A stretch of DNA of 64,000 bases, taken from Saccharopolyspora phatthalungensis. Lineage in GTDB: Bacteria > Actinomycetota > Actinomycetes > Mycobacteriales > Pseudonocardiaceae. Location: contig NZ_JACHIW010000001.1 of NCBI RefSeq assembly GCF_014203395.1, positions 3,331,501 to 3,395,500 of the forward strand, given 5' to 3'. A program made the translations under genes and the position numbers. This document shows, piece by piece, positions 45,137 to 53,626 of the stretch. A model generated the notes under the pieces. It ran no database searches, was not told where the DNA came from, and saw only the letters and a program-made list of their open reading frames with translations. The stretch's first letter is position 1. Each line of letters begins with the position of its first letter.

Positions 45137-45781
45137 TCATGGACACCTGCGGGCTCGGAGGACGGCATCGCGCCTGGTGATCTCTTGGCCGTTGTGGTCG
45201 GTGTCCCGTCGAGTTCTGGTCTCGGCGACGGCGATGTCCCACCGGTCGGGATCGAGGCCGGCCGCGACCTCCTCGGCGGTGAAGTAGACCTCTTGTGCCG
45301 CGGCGTGCGATCCGGTGGCCTGCTGATTTGGCGGGTGGTGGCCGATGATCAGCAGCGTGCCGCCCGGCGCGACCGCTGCGGCCAGCCGACGAAATAGCGC
45401 GTCGCGCGATGCCGGGAGGTGCACGTAGTGCGTGGAGACCAGGTCGAAGTGTTCTTCGGCCGGTGTCCAGCTGCTCAGATCGGCCAATACCCAGTCGATC
45501 CGGTTCGTGATCTCGGTGCCGAGGACTTCGGCGTGCTCGCGCGCGTGGCGCAGCGCGCTGGTGGCGATGTCCACCGCCGTGACCTGCCAGCCGCGCGAGG
45601 CGAGCCAGACGGCGTCGACTCCGTGGCCGCAGCCCGCGTCCAGCGCCGTGCCGGGCGCAAGGTCCCCGGCCTCGGCCACCAGATGTGGATTGGGGCCCCT
45701 GCCCCGGAGTGCGGCGGCATGGTCGCGGTAAGCCTCTTCCCAACGCTTTTCCCAGAATTCCTTGCCGAATTCTTCGGGCAC
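45137..45781 (-). CDS. SAM-dependent methyltransferase
   Basis: 214-residue class I methyltransferase with the SAM motif ALDAGCGHGVDAVWLASRG, an acidic VTAVDIA strand end and VLADLSSW. N-terminus FGKEFWEKRWEEAYRD resembles small-molecule methyltransferases of the thiopurine/tellurite-resistance group. Probably co-transcribed with the downstream HAD gene and the upstream flavoprotein. Confidence 0.85.
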   Translation of the reverse strand: MPEEFGKEFWEKRWEEAYRDHAAALRGRGPNPHLVAEAGDLAPGTALDAGCGHGVDAVWLASRGWQVTAVDIATSALRHAREHAEVLGTEITNRIDWVLADLSSWTPAEEHFDLVSTHYVHLPASRDALFRRLAAAVAPGGTLLIIGHHPPNQQATGSHAAAQEVYFTAEEVAAGLDPDRWDIAVAETRTRRDTDHNGQEITRRDAVLRARRCP

Positions 45782-45817
45782 AACGGTTCCTTTTCGTGGG
45801 GGTACCTTTCCGTGGCT

Positions 45818-46837
45818 TCACAGGCCGTGGCGTCGCTCGCCCGTGACCCGTTCACAGATCCGTGCTTCGGACTCGGCCGAGAACGGGCCCCGGTGGGCAT
45901 CGACCGCCCGCTGGGTGTCCGTGGCGACCAGGTCTGCGTTGATCTGGGCTGCCGCGGCGGCGCCCGCGGCCGCGGCGGCACCGACCTGGGCGGTCAGATC
46001 GGTGACGTTGCCCGCGACCCATACGCCGGGCACTTCGGTGCGGCCGGTCGCGTCGGAGGGGATGTATTGACCGACCCCCGATGGATGTTGCGCCGGTCGC
46101 AGCCCGAGCGTCGCGAGGAAGTCAGCGCGCGCCGTCATCCGGGGCGAGACAGCCAGCGCTGCGCGCCCGACGACCGTGCCGTCGCTGAGTCGCACGCCGA
46201 CGAGGCGGTCCTCGACGACTTCCAGGGACGCCACTTCGCCCGAGACCACGGCGATGCCGCGGGCGGCCAGTTTTTCCGCGTCCTCGTCGGTTGGTGGCGG
46301 CATGGTGTGGGTGAAGAACGTGACATCGGCGCTCCACTGGCGAAACAGCAATGCCTGGTGCACCGACAGTGGCCCGCTGGCCAGCACGCCGACGGCCTGG
46401 TCACGGACCTCCCAGCCATGACAGTACGGACAATGCAGCACATCCCGGCCCCACCGCGCCCGCAGGCCCGGTATGTCCGGCAGCTCGTCCACCAGCCCGG
46501 TGGTCACCAGCAATCGGCGCGCCCGGACCACTCGGCCGTCGGCCAGCGCCACCGCGAAGCCGTTGTCCGCACCAGTCAAGGTGGCGACCTGAGCGGGCAC
46601 TACGTGGCCGCCGTAGCCACGGACTTCCGCCCGACCGCGCGCCAGCAACTCGGTCGGCGGCATCCCGTCCAGGGCCAGTAACCCGTGCACTCCGGCGGCG
46701 GGGATGTTGCGCGGGGCGCCCGCGTCGATCACCACCACCGATCGCCGGGCCCGAGCCAGCATCAACGCTGCGCTCAATCCAGCGGCGCCACCGCCGACCA
46801 CGACGACGTCATAGTCGTTCCGTAACTGTTCGGTCAC
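45818..46837 (-). CDS. Thioredoxin-reductase-like FAD flavoprotein
   Basis: About 339 residues. FAD site VVVVGGGAAGLSAALMLARA, redox pair HCPYCHGWE (CxxC) and the terminal FAD motif VPGVWVAGNVTD. Length and motifs match the low-molecular-weight thioredoxin reductase group, here probably a stand-alone oxidoreductase. GTG at 46,837 is chosen because GGAGGT precedes it. Divergent from an XRE-cupin regulator, which probably controls it. Confidence 0.88.
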   Translation of the reverse strand: MTEQLRNDYDVVVVGGGAAGLSAALMLARARRSVVVIDAGAPRNIPAAGVHGLLALDGMPPTELLARGRAEVRGYGGHVVPAQVATLTGADNGFAVALADGRVVRARRLLVTTGLVDELPDIPGLRARWGRDVLHCPYCHGWEVRDQAVGVLASGPLSVHQALLFRQWSADVTFFTHTMPPPTDEDAEKLAARGIAVVSGEVASLEVVEDRLVGVRLSDGTVVGRAALAVSPRMTARADFLATLGLRPAQHPSGVGQYIPSDATGRTEVPGVWVAGNVTDLTAQVGAAAAAGAAAAAQINADLVATDTQRAVDAHRGPFSAESEARICERVTGERRHGL

Positions 46838-46916
46838 CACGACCACCTCCGCGACAACCATGCGAGCGCGGCAAGCGCGAGTGCAAACCTTATTGCCGAT
46901 CTGGCAAGCTAGTGGC

Positions 46917-47519
46917 GTGGCAGACGACCTTGATCAAGCGCTCCGAGCGGTTGGGCCCCGGCTACGCGCCCTGCGCCGACGGCGCGAAACTACGCTCGCG
47001 GAGTTATCGGCGGCCACCGGCATTTCGGTGAGCACCCTGTCCCGGCTGGAGTCCGGTGCCCGCCGCCCGACCCTGGAACAACTGCTCCCGCTGGCCCGGG
47101 CCCACGGCGTCACGCTCGACGAACTCGTCGACGCCCCGCCCACCGGAGACCCGCGCATTCACCTGCGCCCGGTCACCGGCTGGGGCATGACCATCGTGCC
47201 CCTGACTCGCCGCGCCGGTGGCATCCAGGCGTACAAGCTCGTGATCCCGGCAAGCACCCGCGCAAGGAAGCCCGACCCGCAGACCCACGAGGGCTATGAG
47301 TGGCTCTATGTCCTCAACGGTCGGCTGCGGCTCGTCCTCGGCGAACACGACCTGGTGCTCTCGCCCGGCGAAGCCGCCGAATTCGACACCCGCGTACCGC
47401 ACTGGTTCAGCGCCGCCGACGCCGAACCGGTCGAATTTCTCAGCCTCTTCGGCAAGCAGGGCGAACGCGCACACCTGCGCGCCCGCTCCAAGCCCAAACG
47501 CCAACCCGGCGAGCAATAA
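46917..47519 (+). CDS. XRE-cupin transcriptional regulator
   Basis: About 200 residues. HTH near residues 10-65 (TLAELSAATGISVSTLSRLE) and a C-terminal cupin barrel (HEGYEWLYVLNGRLRLVLGE, LSPGEAAEFDTRVPHWF). A GTG at 46,917 is used. The short gap to the divergent flavoprotein gene implies a shared operator. Confidence 0.9.
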   Translation: MADDLDQALRAVGPRLRALRRRRETTLAELSAATGISVSTLSRLESGARRPTLEQLLPLARAHGVTLDELVDAPPTGDPRIHLRPVTGWGMTIVPLTRRAGGIQAYKLVIPASTRARKPDPQTHEGYEWLYVLNGRLRLVLGEHDLVLSPGEAAEFDTRVPHWFSAADAEPVEFLSLFGKQGERAHLRARSKPKRQPGEQ

Positions 47520-47610
47520 CTCCCAGCGCGCGCCACTGGTGCCGAGGGGCAGTCACAAAGCGTGCGTACCGACGACGTTGCGCGCAAGATCCTCCGGCGC
47601 GCCCCCGAGT

Positions 47611-48021
47611 TCAGCCTGGTAGGAAGCTCAAGCGGACCCGGCGGACCGGATTGTCCACGTTGGTGTCCACCAGGCACACCGACTGCCAGGTGCCTAACGC
47701 CGGCTCGCCGCCCAGCACCGGGATCGACGCGTAGGGCGGCACGAACGCGGGCAGCACGTGGTCCCTGCCGTGGCCCGGCGAACCGTGCCGGTGTCGCCAG
47801 CGGCCGTCCGCGGGCAGCAGATCCCGCAGCGCGGCGAGCAGATCGTCGTCGCTGCCCGCGCCCGTCTCGATGATCGCCAGCCCGGCAGTCGCGTGCGGTA
47901 CCCAGACGTTGAGCAGCCCGTCCTTAGCCCCGGCCGAGCGCAGGAAGCGGTCGCACTCCGCGCCCAGGTCATAGACGACCTCCGTGGATCCGGTCCGGAC
48001 CTCGATTTCCTCGCTGTGCAT
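47611..48021 (-). CDS. YjbQ/UPF0047 family protein
   Basis: About 136 residues with NVWVPHATAGLAIIETG and the DLLPADGRWRH region typical of the UPF0047 fold, then LGTWQSVCLVDTN. Some members have weak thiamine-phosphate synthase activity; the native role is unclear. ATG at 48,021 matches family length. Confidence 0.85.
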   Translation of the reverse strand: MHSEEIEVRTGSTEVVYDLGAECDRFLRSAGAKDGLLNVWVPHATAGLAIIETGAGSDDDLLAALRDLLPADGRWRHRHGSPGHGRDHVLPAFVPPYASIPVLGGEPALGTWQSVCLVDTNVDNPVRRVRLSFLPG

Positions 48022-48074
48022 GCGGTCAACCGTAGCCGTACCGGGACCCGCTCGACCGGTGCGAGGATGTGGGC

Positions 48075-49100
48075 ATGCGAGAGGCATTCGGTGCGAGTTT
48101 CGACGTCCCGGACGGATATCTGAACACCGCGAGCATCGGTGTCCCACCCGCGGCCGCGGCCCGCGCGGTCGCGGAATCGGTGGCGCGCTGGGGAAGCGGC
48201 CTCGACCGGCCGGAGAACTTCGATCCCGCGGTGGTCACCGCACGGGCATCTTTCGCCCGGCTGATCGGCACCACGGCGGATCGGGTGGCGATCGGATCCA
48301 CCGCCTCCCAACTCATCGGCCTGGTCGCGGCGAGCCTGCCGGCGGGGACCCGCGTGCTGGTCGCCGGGAACGAGTTCACCAGCGTCGTGTTCCCGTTCGC
48401 CGCGCAGCGGGATCGCGGCGTGCGGGTGGCCGAAGTGGAACTGGCCGAGATCGCCGAGCACGCTGCGGACTACGACGTGGTCGCGGTCAGCGTCGTGCAG
48501 TCCAGCGACGGCCGCATCGTCGATCTCGACGCCCTGCGGCGGGTCGTCGCCACGCGCTCGACGCGGGTGCTGCTCGACGTGACGCAAGCGGTCGGCTGGC
48601 TGCCGTTGCAGGTCGACTGGGCCGACTGGGTCGTCGCTTCGGGCTACAAGTGGTTGCTGTCGCCGCGCGGCGCCGCCTGGCTGGCCGTCCACCCTGATGC
48701 GCCCGAGATCCGGCCCAGCAGCGCGAACTGGTACGCGGGCCCGGACCCGTGGAGCACCGTTTACGGCTTGCCGCTGCGGCTTGCCGACGGCGCCCGTGCG
48801 CTCGACCTCTCGCCGACGTGGCTGGCGCAAGTCGGAGCGGCTGCGGCGATGGACTGGCTGGCCGGGCTCGACATGACCGCCGTCGCCGAGCACTGCGTCG
48901 GGTTGGCCGACGAGTTCCGGGCGGCGCTGGACCTGCCCGCCGCGGGCTCGGCGATCGTCTCGGTGCAGGTGCCGGACGCCGTGTCGAAGCTCACCGCGGC
49001 CGGGCTCACCTGTGCCGCGTGGGCGGGCAAGGCCCGGCTGTCATTCCACCTGTACAACACCGGTGCCGATGTCGAACGTGCGGTGCGTGCGCTGCGATGA
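48075..49100 (+). CDS. Class V aminotransferase-fold PLP enzyme
   Basis: About 341 residues. Residues YLNTASIGVPP at the start are typical of this fold, the PLP lysine lies in VASGYKWLLSPRG, and VLLDVTQAVGWLPL supplies the cofactor Asp. Could be a cysteine desulfurase-like or kynureninase-like lyase; substrate not evident. Confidence 0.85.
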   Translation: MREAFGASFDVPDGYLNTASIGVPPAAAARAVAESVARWGSGLDRPENFDPAVVTARASFARLIGTTADRVAIGSTASQLIGLVAASLPAGTRVLVAGNEFTSVVFPFAAQRDRGVRVAEVELAEIAEHAADYDVVAVSVVQSSDGRIVDLDALRRVVATRSTRVLLDVTQAVGWLPLQVDWADWVVASGYKWLLSPRGAAWLAVHPDAPEIRPSSANWYAGPDPWSTVYGLPLRLADGARALDLSPTWLAQVGAAAAMDWLAGLDMTAVAEHCVGLADEFRAALDLPAAGSAIVSVQVPDAVSKLTAAGLTCAAWAGKARLSFHLYNTGADVERAVRALR

Positions 49101-49179
49101 CGGTCAGGGGTGTCCATCTCGTAATCCGCGACCGCTACGGTTGTTGCTCGTGCCGGACCGACGAGGTGAGCCCGAAGAG

Positions 49180-49995
49180 ATGACGGGAGCACAGCCCAAC
49201 GCGCAGCGCGAAACCACGCCGCTGCGCCGCGACAACTCGCGGATCAGCCCGGATCGCGCGCCGGCGACGCCCGGCTCGCAAGAAGCGACCCGGCCCGCCT
49301 TCGCCCCGCCGCCACTGCGCGACGCGCCGCCACTGCGCGACGCGCCGCCACTGCACGACGCACCGCCTCCGCGGGTGCGCCAGCCGACGAGCCCGCAGGC
49401 CCCGGTGTCGCAACTGCGTCGCGTCACGCCGACCGGTTGGCTGCTGCGCGGGGTCGTGCTGTTCGTGATCTCGGTGTTATCCGGGGTGCTCTGGCTGATG
49501 CTGAAGCCGGCGGACAAGGAGGACGCCGCGCCGCCGGACTTGCCGCGCTACACGTTCACCCCGATCCGCAGGGAAGAAGCGTTCCAGGGCTGCCAGAACG
49601 TTTCCACGGATTCGATCAAGGGTTTCTTCGCGAAGCAGGAGTGCGAGCACCTCACGCGAGCGCTCTACCGCACCAAGCTGCCCGACGGCACCGAGGTGTT
49701 GACCTCGCTGGTCACCGTCCTGATGCCGAATGCGGCCAGCGCGCAGCAGCTCAACGACCTGACTACCCGGGACGGCACCGGCAACATCCGGGACCTCGTG
49801 GACGACGAACGCGACGGCACCGAGAACATGCCCAGGCTGGACGACGACGCCTACGCCTCCGGGGGACAGGACCGGCTGGTGGTGATCGGCGACTCGGCCT
49901 ACATCAACAAGTCCACGCCGAAGAGCGACCCGGCGCTGCTCGACGTCACCAGGGAAGCCCTCAAACTCGGCTGGCCCCAAGACCAAACGCCCTGA
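49180..49995 (+). CDS. Single-pass membrane protein with Pro-rich N-terminus
   Basis: About 271 residues. The cytoplasmic N-terminal part is Pro/Arg-rich and includes a tandem repeat PPLRDAPPLRDAPPLHDAPP. One membrane helix follows (WLLRGVVLFVISVLSGVLWLM is its span, about residues 87-107). The outer domain has two conserved-looking cysteines (GCQNVS, KQECEH). No function recognised. GTG at 49,150 is an alternative start. Its stop is followed at once by the dispersed repeat. Confidence 0.7.
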   Translation: MTGAQPNAQRETTPLRRDNSRISPDRAPATPGSQEATRPAFAPPPLRDAPPLRDAPPLHDAPPPRVRQPTSPQAPVSQLRRVTPTGWLLRGVVLFVISVLSGVLWLMLKPADKEDAAPPDLPRYTFTPIRREEAFQGCQNVSTDSIKGFFAKQECEHLTRALYRTKLPDGTEVLTSLVTVLMPNAASAQQLNDLTTRDGTGNIRDLVDDERDGTENMPRLDDDAYASGGQDRLVVIGDSAYINKSTPKSDPALLDVTREALKLGWPQDQTP

Positions 49996-50001
49996 CCAAG
50001 A

Positions 50002-50227
50002 GAGTGTTTCAAAGGTGGTTTGCGTGGCGGTGCGGTAGCGGCCCCCTGCGGGAGTTACCGTCGCCGCCTGATCTCCGGGATCCCCGACTTATGTATGGCC
50101 CAATACACGGCGCTGGGGCTGTCCTCGCCAGGCGACGTCTGAGCCGTTTGGGACCCTGTTGGGGCGGCGGTGCAGGCTGAGTCCCACACCGCAAGCGGCT
50201 TACGCCGCTGATTAGACAGACCCAAGC
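50002..50227 (+). repeat. Dispersed ~215-bp 3'-flanking repeat, copy B
   Basis: Starts GAGTGTTTC seven bases after the stop of the membrane protein gene and ends CAGACCCAAGC. Matches copy A (35,799-36,011) over its whole length apart from one ~15-base difference, with the hairpin AGCGGC-TTAC-GCCGCT at 50,194-50,209. Confidence 0.8.
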
Positions 50228-50285
50228 GCCGGCAGGGTTGGCTGCAAAATGAGCATTGGCCCAAGGGCCCGTGCCGACTCGGAGA

Positions 50286-50732
50286 TCAGGGTTGGCCGGG
50301 GAAGGGTTGGGCGGCCGGCTGCCGATCGATGGTGAGCCGCCAGCGGGTGGCCCGGGTGGCCGCGGTGGTGAGGCCGTCGAGAGCGGTGCCGCGCAGCGCG
50401 GGGTCCTCGCAGTTCTCCAGCACCGACCGCCAACCGATCGCGCAGTCGTTCTCCGCCTTCACCAACAGTTCGATTGCCGATTTCTGGTCGCCTACCGGCT
50501 CCCCGACGTCGTACGCCGGCTGCGCCGGCGGGGGCGTCTGCGCCGCGTCGCGGAGCGCCTGCTCCGCGGTGTCGCGCAACCTCCGGTGCTGCGTCATCGC
50601 GTCGTTGATCGCGGCGTGCACGCGTGCTTCTCCCGCGAACGCATTCGCCAGGCCGTACACCCACACGGCCGCGTGCTCCGCGCCCAACGCGCTGCGCAGC
50701 GCCTTGCCCGCTTCTTCGGAAAGCTCCGTCAC
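50286..50732 (-). CDS. DUF4439 ferritin-like domain protein
   Basis: About 148 residues, helical, with LGAEHAAVWVYGLANAFAG near the start, HAAINDAMTQHRRLRD and the AYDVGEPV segment, as in the ferritin-like DUF4439 family of actinobacteria. GTG start overlaps the stop of the upstream lipoprotein gene by four bases. Function unknown. Confidence 0.8.
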   Translation of the reverse strand: MTELSEEAGKALRSALGAEHAAVWVYGLANAFAGEARVHAAINDAMTQHRRLRDTAEQALRDAAQTPPPAQPAYDVGEPVGDQKSAIELLVKAENDCAIGWRSVLENCEDPALRGTALDGLTTAATRATRWRLTIDRQPAAQPFPGQP

Positions 50733-51220
50733 TTCAGCACCTCCCGCAGACTCGCGCAGCTCGCCGAAACCGATCCGAGCAGTCCCGCCCGGTAGGCCGA
50801 CAGCCCGGGTACCAGCTGCGCCGCCTGGTTCTGCGCCCCGGTCAGCGCATCCCGCAGCGCCTTCGCCGCCGCGTCCGCCGAACCCGGGGCCTGCTGAGGC
50901 GCCGCATCGGGCACCGACGGCGGATCTTCTGGATCGCGCGGAGCGACCCGGTCGATCTCCCGCTGCATCGCGTCGGCGTGCGCGGCCCGCGCGGTGGCGA
51001 TCTCGTTGGCAGCCTCGGCCAGCTCCGAATGCGCGTGCGCGACCGCCTTCGCCAGCTGGGCGTCGGACTTCGCTGCCGCCGCCAGCGCCACCAACGGATC
51101 GGGCTCGTCCGGCGCCGGGCTGCACGCCGTGGTCAATGCGGCGGCCACCGGAACCGCCGCGAACAGTCGCAGCAAGCTCCGCCGGCCCAGCGCCGACCTG
51201 GCTCGCGAGGGGGAATCCAC
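50729..51220 (-). CDS. Putative lipoprotein, possible Tat substrate
   Basis: 163 residues. Twin-arginine start LGRRSLLRLFAAVPVAAA leads to a lipobox LTTAC near residue 33, then an Ala-rich, helical secreted part. Paired with the DUF4439 gene, a common actinobacterial arrangement next to rimP. No enzymatic motif. From 51,221 to 51,481 no gene is seen. Confidence 0.8.
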   Translation of the reverse strand: MDSPSRARSALGRRSLLRLFAAVPVAAALTTACSPAPDEPDPLVALAAAAKSDAQLAKAVAHAHSELAEAANEIATARAAHADAMQREIDRVAPRDPEDPPSVPDAAPQQAPGSADAAAKALRDALTGAQNQAAQLVPGLSAYRAGLLGSVSASCASLREVLK

Positions 51221-51481
51221 GTCGGCCTATCCTGCCAGGCGATCATCGCGGCGAACGCCCCGGCACCGCCCTTGTGATCCGCCGGGCCGCGGGCACGATC
51301 CGCCGATCGTAGGTCCACGCCGCGCTCGGATGCGGGGGGACGCGATACGCTGGGCGACCGCGGTCAGTCCCGGGTAGCAACGGTCGTGGAAGTCCCGCGG
51401 GCCGACCCGGCCGGGAAACCTCTGGTGCCGCCGCATTGCCAGGTCTGAACAGACCCCGATCAGAACTTAGGGAGTGCCAAC

Positions 51482-52039
51482 GTGTCCAGCCCGCCGCGCG
51501 GTGCGATCACCGCGCAGCTGGAGCCCGTCGTAGCCCAGGCCGTGGCTCGAACGGGCTTCGACCTGGAGGAGTTCGACGTGCAGCAGGCCGGCCGCCGCCG
51601 GCTGATCAAGGTCGTCATCGACTCCGACGACGGGGTCGGGCTCGACGAGATCTCCGACGTCAGTCGCGCGGTGTCGGAGGTGCTGGACGCGCACGAGCAC
51701 GTCCTGGCCGGCTCCTACACGCTGGAGGTCACCTCGCCGGGCGTGGACCGGCCGCTGACCCGGGTGCGGCACTGGCGGCGGGCCCGCTACCGGCTGGTCA
51801 AGATCCGGTTCGCCGGCGGCGAGAAGTTGGTGGTTCGGGTCGGGGAAGCCGATGATGAAGGTGTCACGGTGCTGGTCGGTGGGGAATTGCGCCGAGTGGC
51901 TTACCGTGATGTCGAACGCGCGGTGGTCGAGGTGGAATTCCAGCAGCCACCGGCGGAGGATTTGGTCAAGCTGGAGCGGGCTGCGAGCGGCGTTTCCCAA
52001 GCGGGGGACGACCGGGAAGACACGGAGGAGTCGAGGTGA
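51482..52039 (+). CDS. rimP: Ribosome maturation factor RimP
   Basis: 185 residues with [42 protein letters not shown] and [15 protein letters not shown], all family hallmarks. Needed for 30S subunit maturation. GTG start with GGGAG before it; GTGA overlap with nusA. Confidence 0.95.
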   Translation: MSSPPRGAITAQLEPVVAQAVARTGFDLEEFDVQQAGRRRLIKVVIDSDDGVGLDEISDVSRAVSEVLDAHEHVLAGSYTLEVTSPGVDRPLTRVRHWRRARYRLVKIRFAGGEKLVVRVGEADDEGVTVLVGGELRRVAYRDVERAVVEVEFQQPPAEDLVKLERAASGVSQAGDDREDTEESR

Positions 52040-53106
52040 ACGTCGACATCGCGGCGCTGCGGGCGATAGAACGCGACAAGGACATACCGTTCGAGACGGT
52101 CCTGGAAGCGATCGAATCGGCACTGCTCACCGCATACCGCCACACCGAGGGGCACCAGCCGCACGCGCGGGTGGAGGTGGACCGCAAGACGGGTGTCGTG
52201 CGGGTCATCGCGCACACCCTGGCCGCCGACGGCAACGTGCAGGAGGAATGGGACGACACCCCGGAGGGCTTCGGGCGCATCGCGGCGACCACCGCGCGGC
52301 AGGTCATCCTGCAGCGGCTGCGCGACGCCGAGCACGAGCGGACCTTCGGCGAGTTCTCCGCCAAGGAGGGCGAGATCCTCGGCGGCGTCATTCAGCGCGA
52401 CGCGCGGGCCAACTCGCGCGGCATGGTCATCGTGCAGGTCGGGGACAGCGAAGGCGTGATCCCGGCCGCCGAGCAGGTGCCGGGCGAGAACTACGAGCAC
52501 GGCACCCGGATTAAGTGTTACGTCGTCGGCGTTTCACGAAGCGCGCGTGGACCGCAGATCACGCTCTCGCGCACCCACCCGAACCTGGTGCGGCGGCTGT
52601 TCGCGCTGGAGGTGCCGGAGATCGCCGACGGCACCGTGGAGATCCCGGCGGTGGCGCGGGAGGCCGGGCATCGCTCCAAGATCGCGGTGCGTTCGGCGGT
52701 CAGCGGCGTCAACGCCAAGGGCGCCTGCATCGGGCCAATGGGCTCGCGGGTGCGCAACGTGATGAGCGAGCTGGGCGGCGAGAAGATCGACATCATCGAC
52801 TTCTCGGACGACCCGGCGACCTTCGTCGGCAATGCGTTGTCGCCGGCCAAGGTGGTGTCGGTCGAGGTCGTCGACGAACGCACCAAGACCGCGCGGGTGG
52901 TCGTGCCGGACTTCCAGCTCTCGCTGGCGATCGGCAAGGAAGGCCAGAACGCCCGGCTGGCGGCGCGGCTTACCGGTTGGCGGATCGACATCCGCAGCGA
53001 TGCCGACCCCGGTTCGCCCACGACCGCGGCGGGCCAGCCGCCGGCGCAGGCGACCGGCCTCGACCCCGCGGTGGAGGGTCTGCCGACCGTGGGTTCGGCC
53101 GAGTGA
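52036..53106 (+). CDS. nusA: Transcription termination/antitermination factor NusA
   Basis: 356 residues, the actinobacterial length without the C-terminal acidic repeats of E. coli NusA. N-terminal RNA polymerase-binding part, S1 domain ([18 protein letters not shown]) and two KH domains ([38 protein letters not shown]). GTG start overlapping rimP. Confidence 0.96.
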   Translation: MNVDIAALRAIERDKDIPFETVLEAIESALLTAYRHTEGHQPHARVEVDRKTGVVRVIAHTLAADGNVQEEWDDTPEGFGRIAATTARQVILQRLRDAEHERTFGEFSAKEGEILGGVIQRDARANSRGMVIVQVGDSEGVIPAAEQVPGENYEHGTRIKCYVVGVSRSARGPQITLSRTHPNLVRRLFALEVPEIADGTVEIPAVAREAGHRSKIAVRSAVSGVNAKGACIGPMGSRVRNVMSELGGEKIDIIDFSDDPATFVGNALSPAKVVSVEVVDERTKTARVVVPDFQLSLAIGKEGQNARLAARLTGWRIDIRSDADPGSPTTAAGQPPAQATGLDPAVEGLPTVGSAE

Positions 53107-53165
53107 CGTCGTCGGGTTAGAATCAGAGGAGGTTCGACGCGAGGAGAGCGACAATCCACACACGT

Positions 53166-53534
53166 GTGTCCGGCGAGCTCGGCGAAAGCCGTGGGCCGGT
53201 GCGTACTTGCGTGGGGTGTCGTGCCCGGACGTCATCCTCTGAGCTGCTGCGTGTGGTGGCTGAGGTCGCTCGGGTGGGTCCCGTCGTTGTTCCCGATCCA
53301 CGACGTCGGCAACCGGGCCGGGGCGCATGGCTGCATCCGGATCCGGGATGTCTTCGTCTGGCCGAGCGGCGTCGGGCGTTTCCGCGTGCACTGCGTGCAC
53401 CGGGAGCCCTGGACACCTCAGCCGTGCAGGCCCACTTGAGTGCCGGGCAACCGCGGCCGGTGGCTCACGACATGACCGACGCGGGATCCGTCCCGCGCCA
53501 GGCAACTGAAGGAAAGCAGGTCGACCCGTCATGA
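53166..53534 (+). CDS. ylxR: YlxR (DUF448) RNA-binding protein
   Basis: 122 residues beginning with the family signature RTCVGCRARTSSSELLRVV and ending the core with a GRGAWLHPDPGCL segment. Lies between nusA and infB as in most bacteria. The C-terminal ~35 residues beyond the core are poorly conserved. Confidence 0.9.
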   Translation: MSGELGESRGPVRTCVGCRARTSSSELLRVVAEVARVGPVVVPDPRRRQPGRGAWLHPDPGCLRLAERRRAFPRALRAPGALDTSAVQAHLSAGQPRPVAHDMTDAGSVPRQATEGKQVDPS

Positions 53535-53626
53535 ATCAGCCGTGAAGCTGAAGCCATGAACGCGCATCGGCGATAGGACGAGGTCGAGCGGGACTGCCGC
53601 CCGGCCTCACCCAGATGAGGAGAGCA

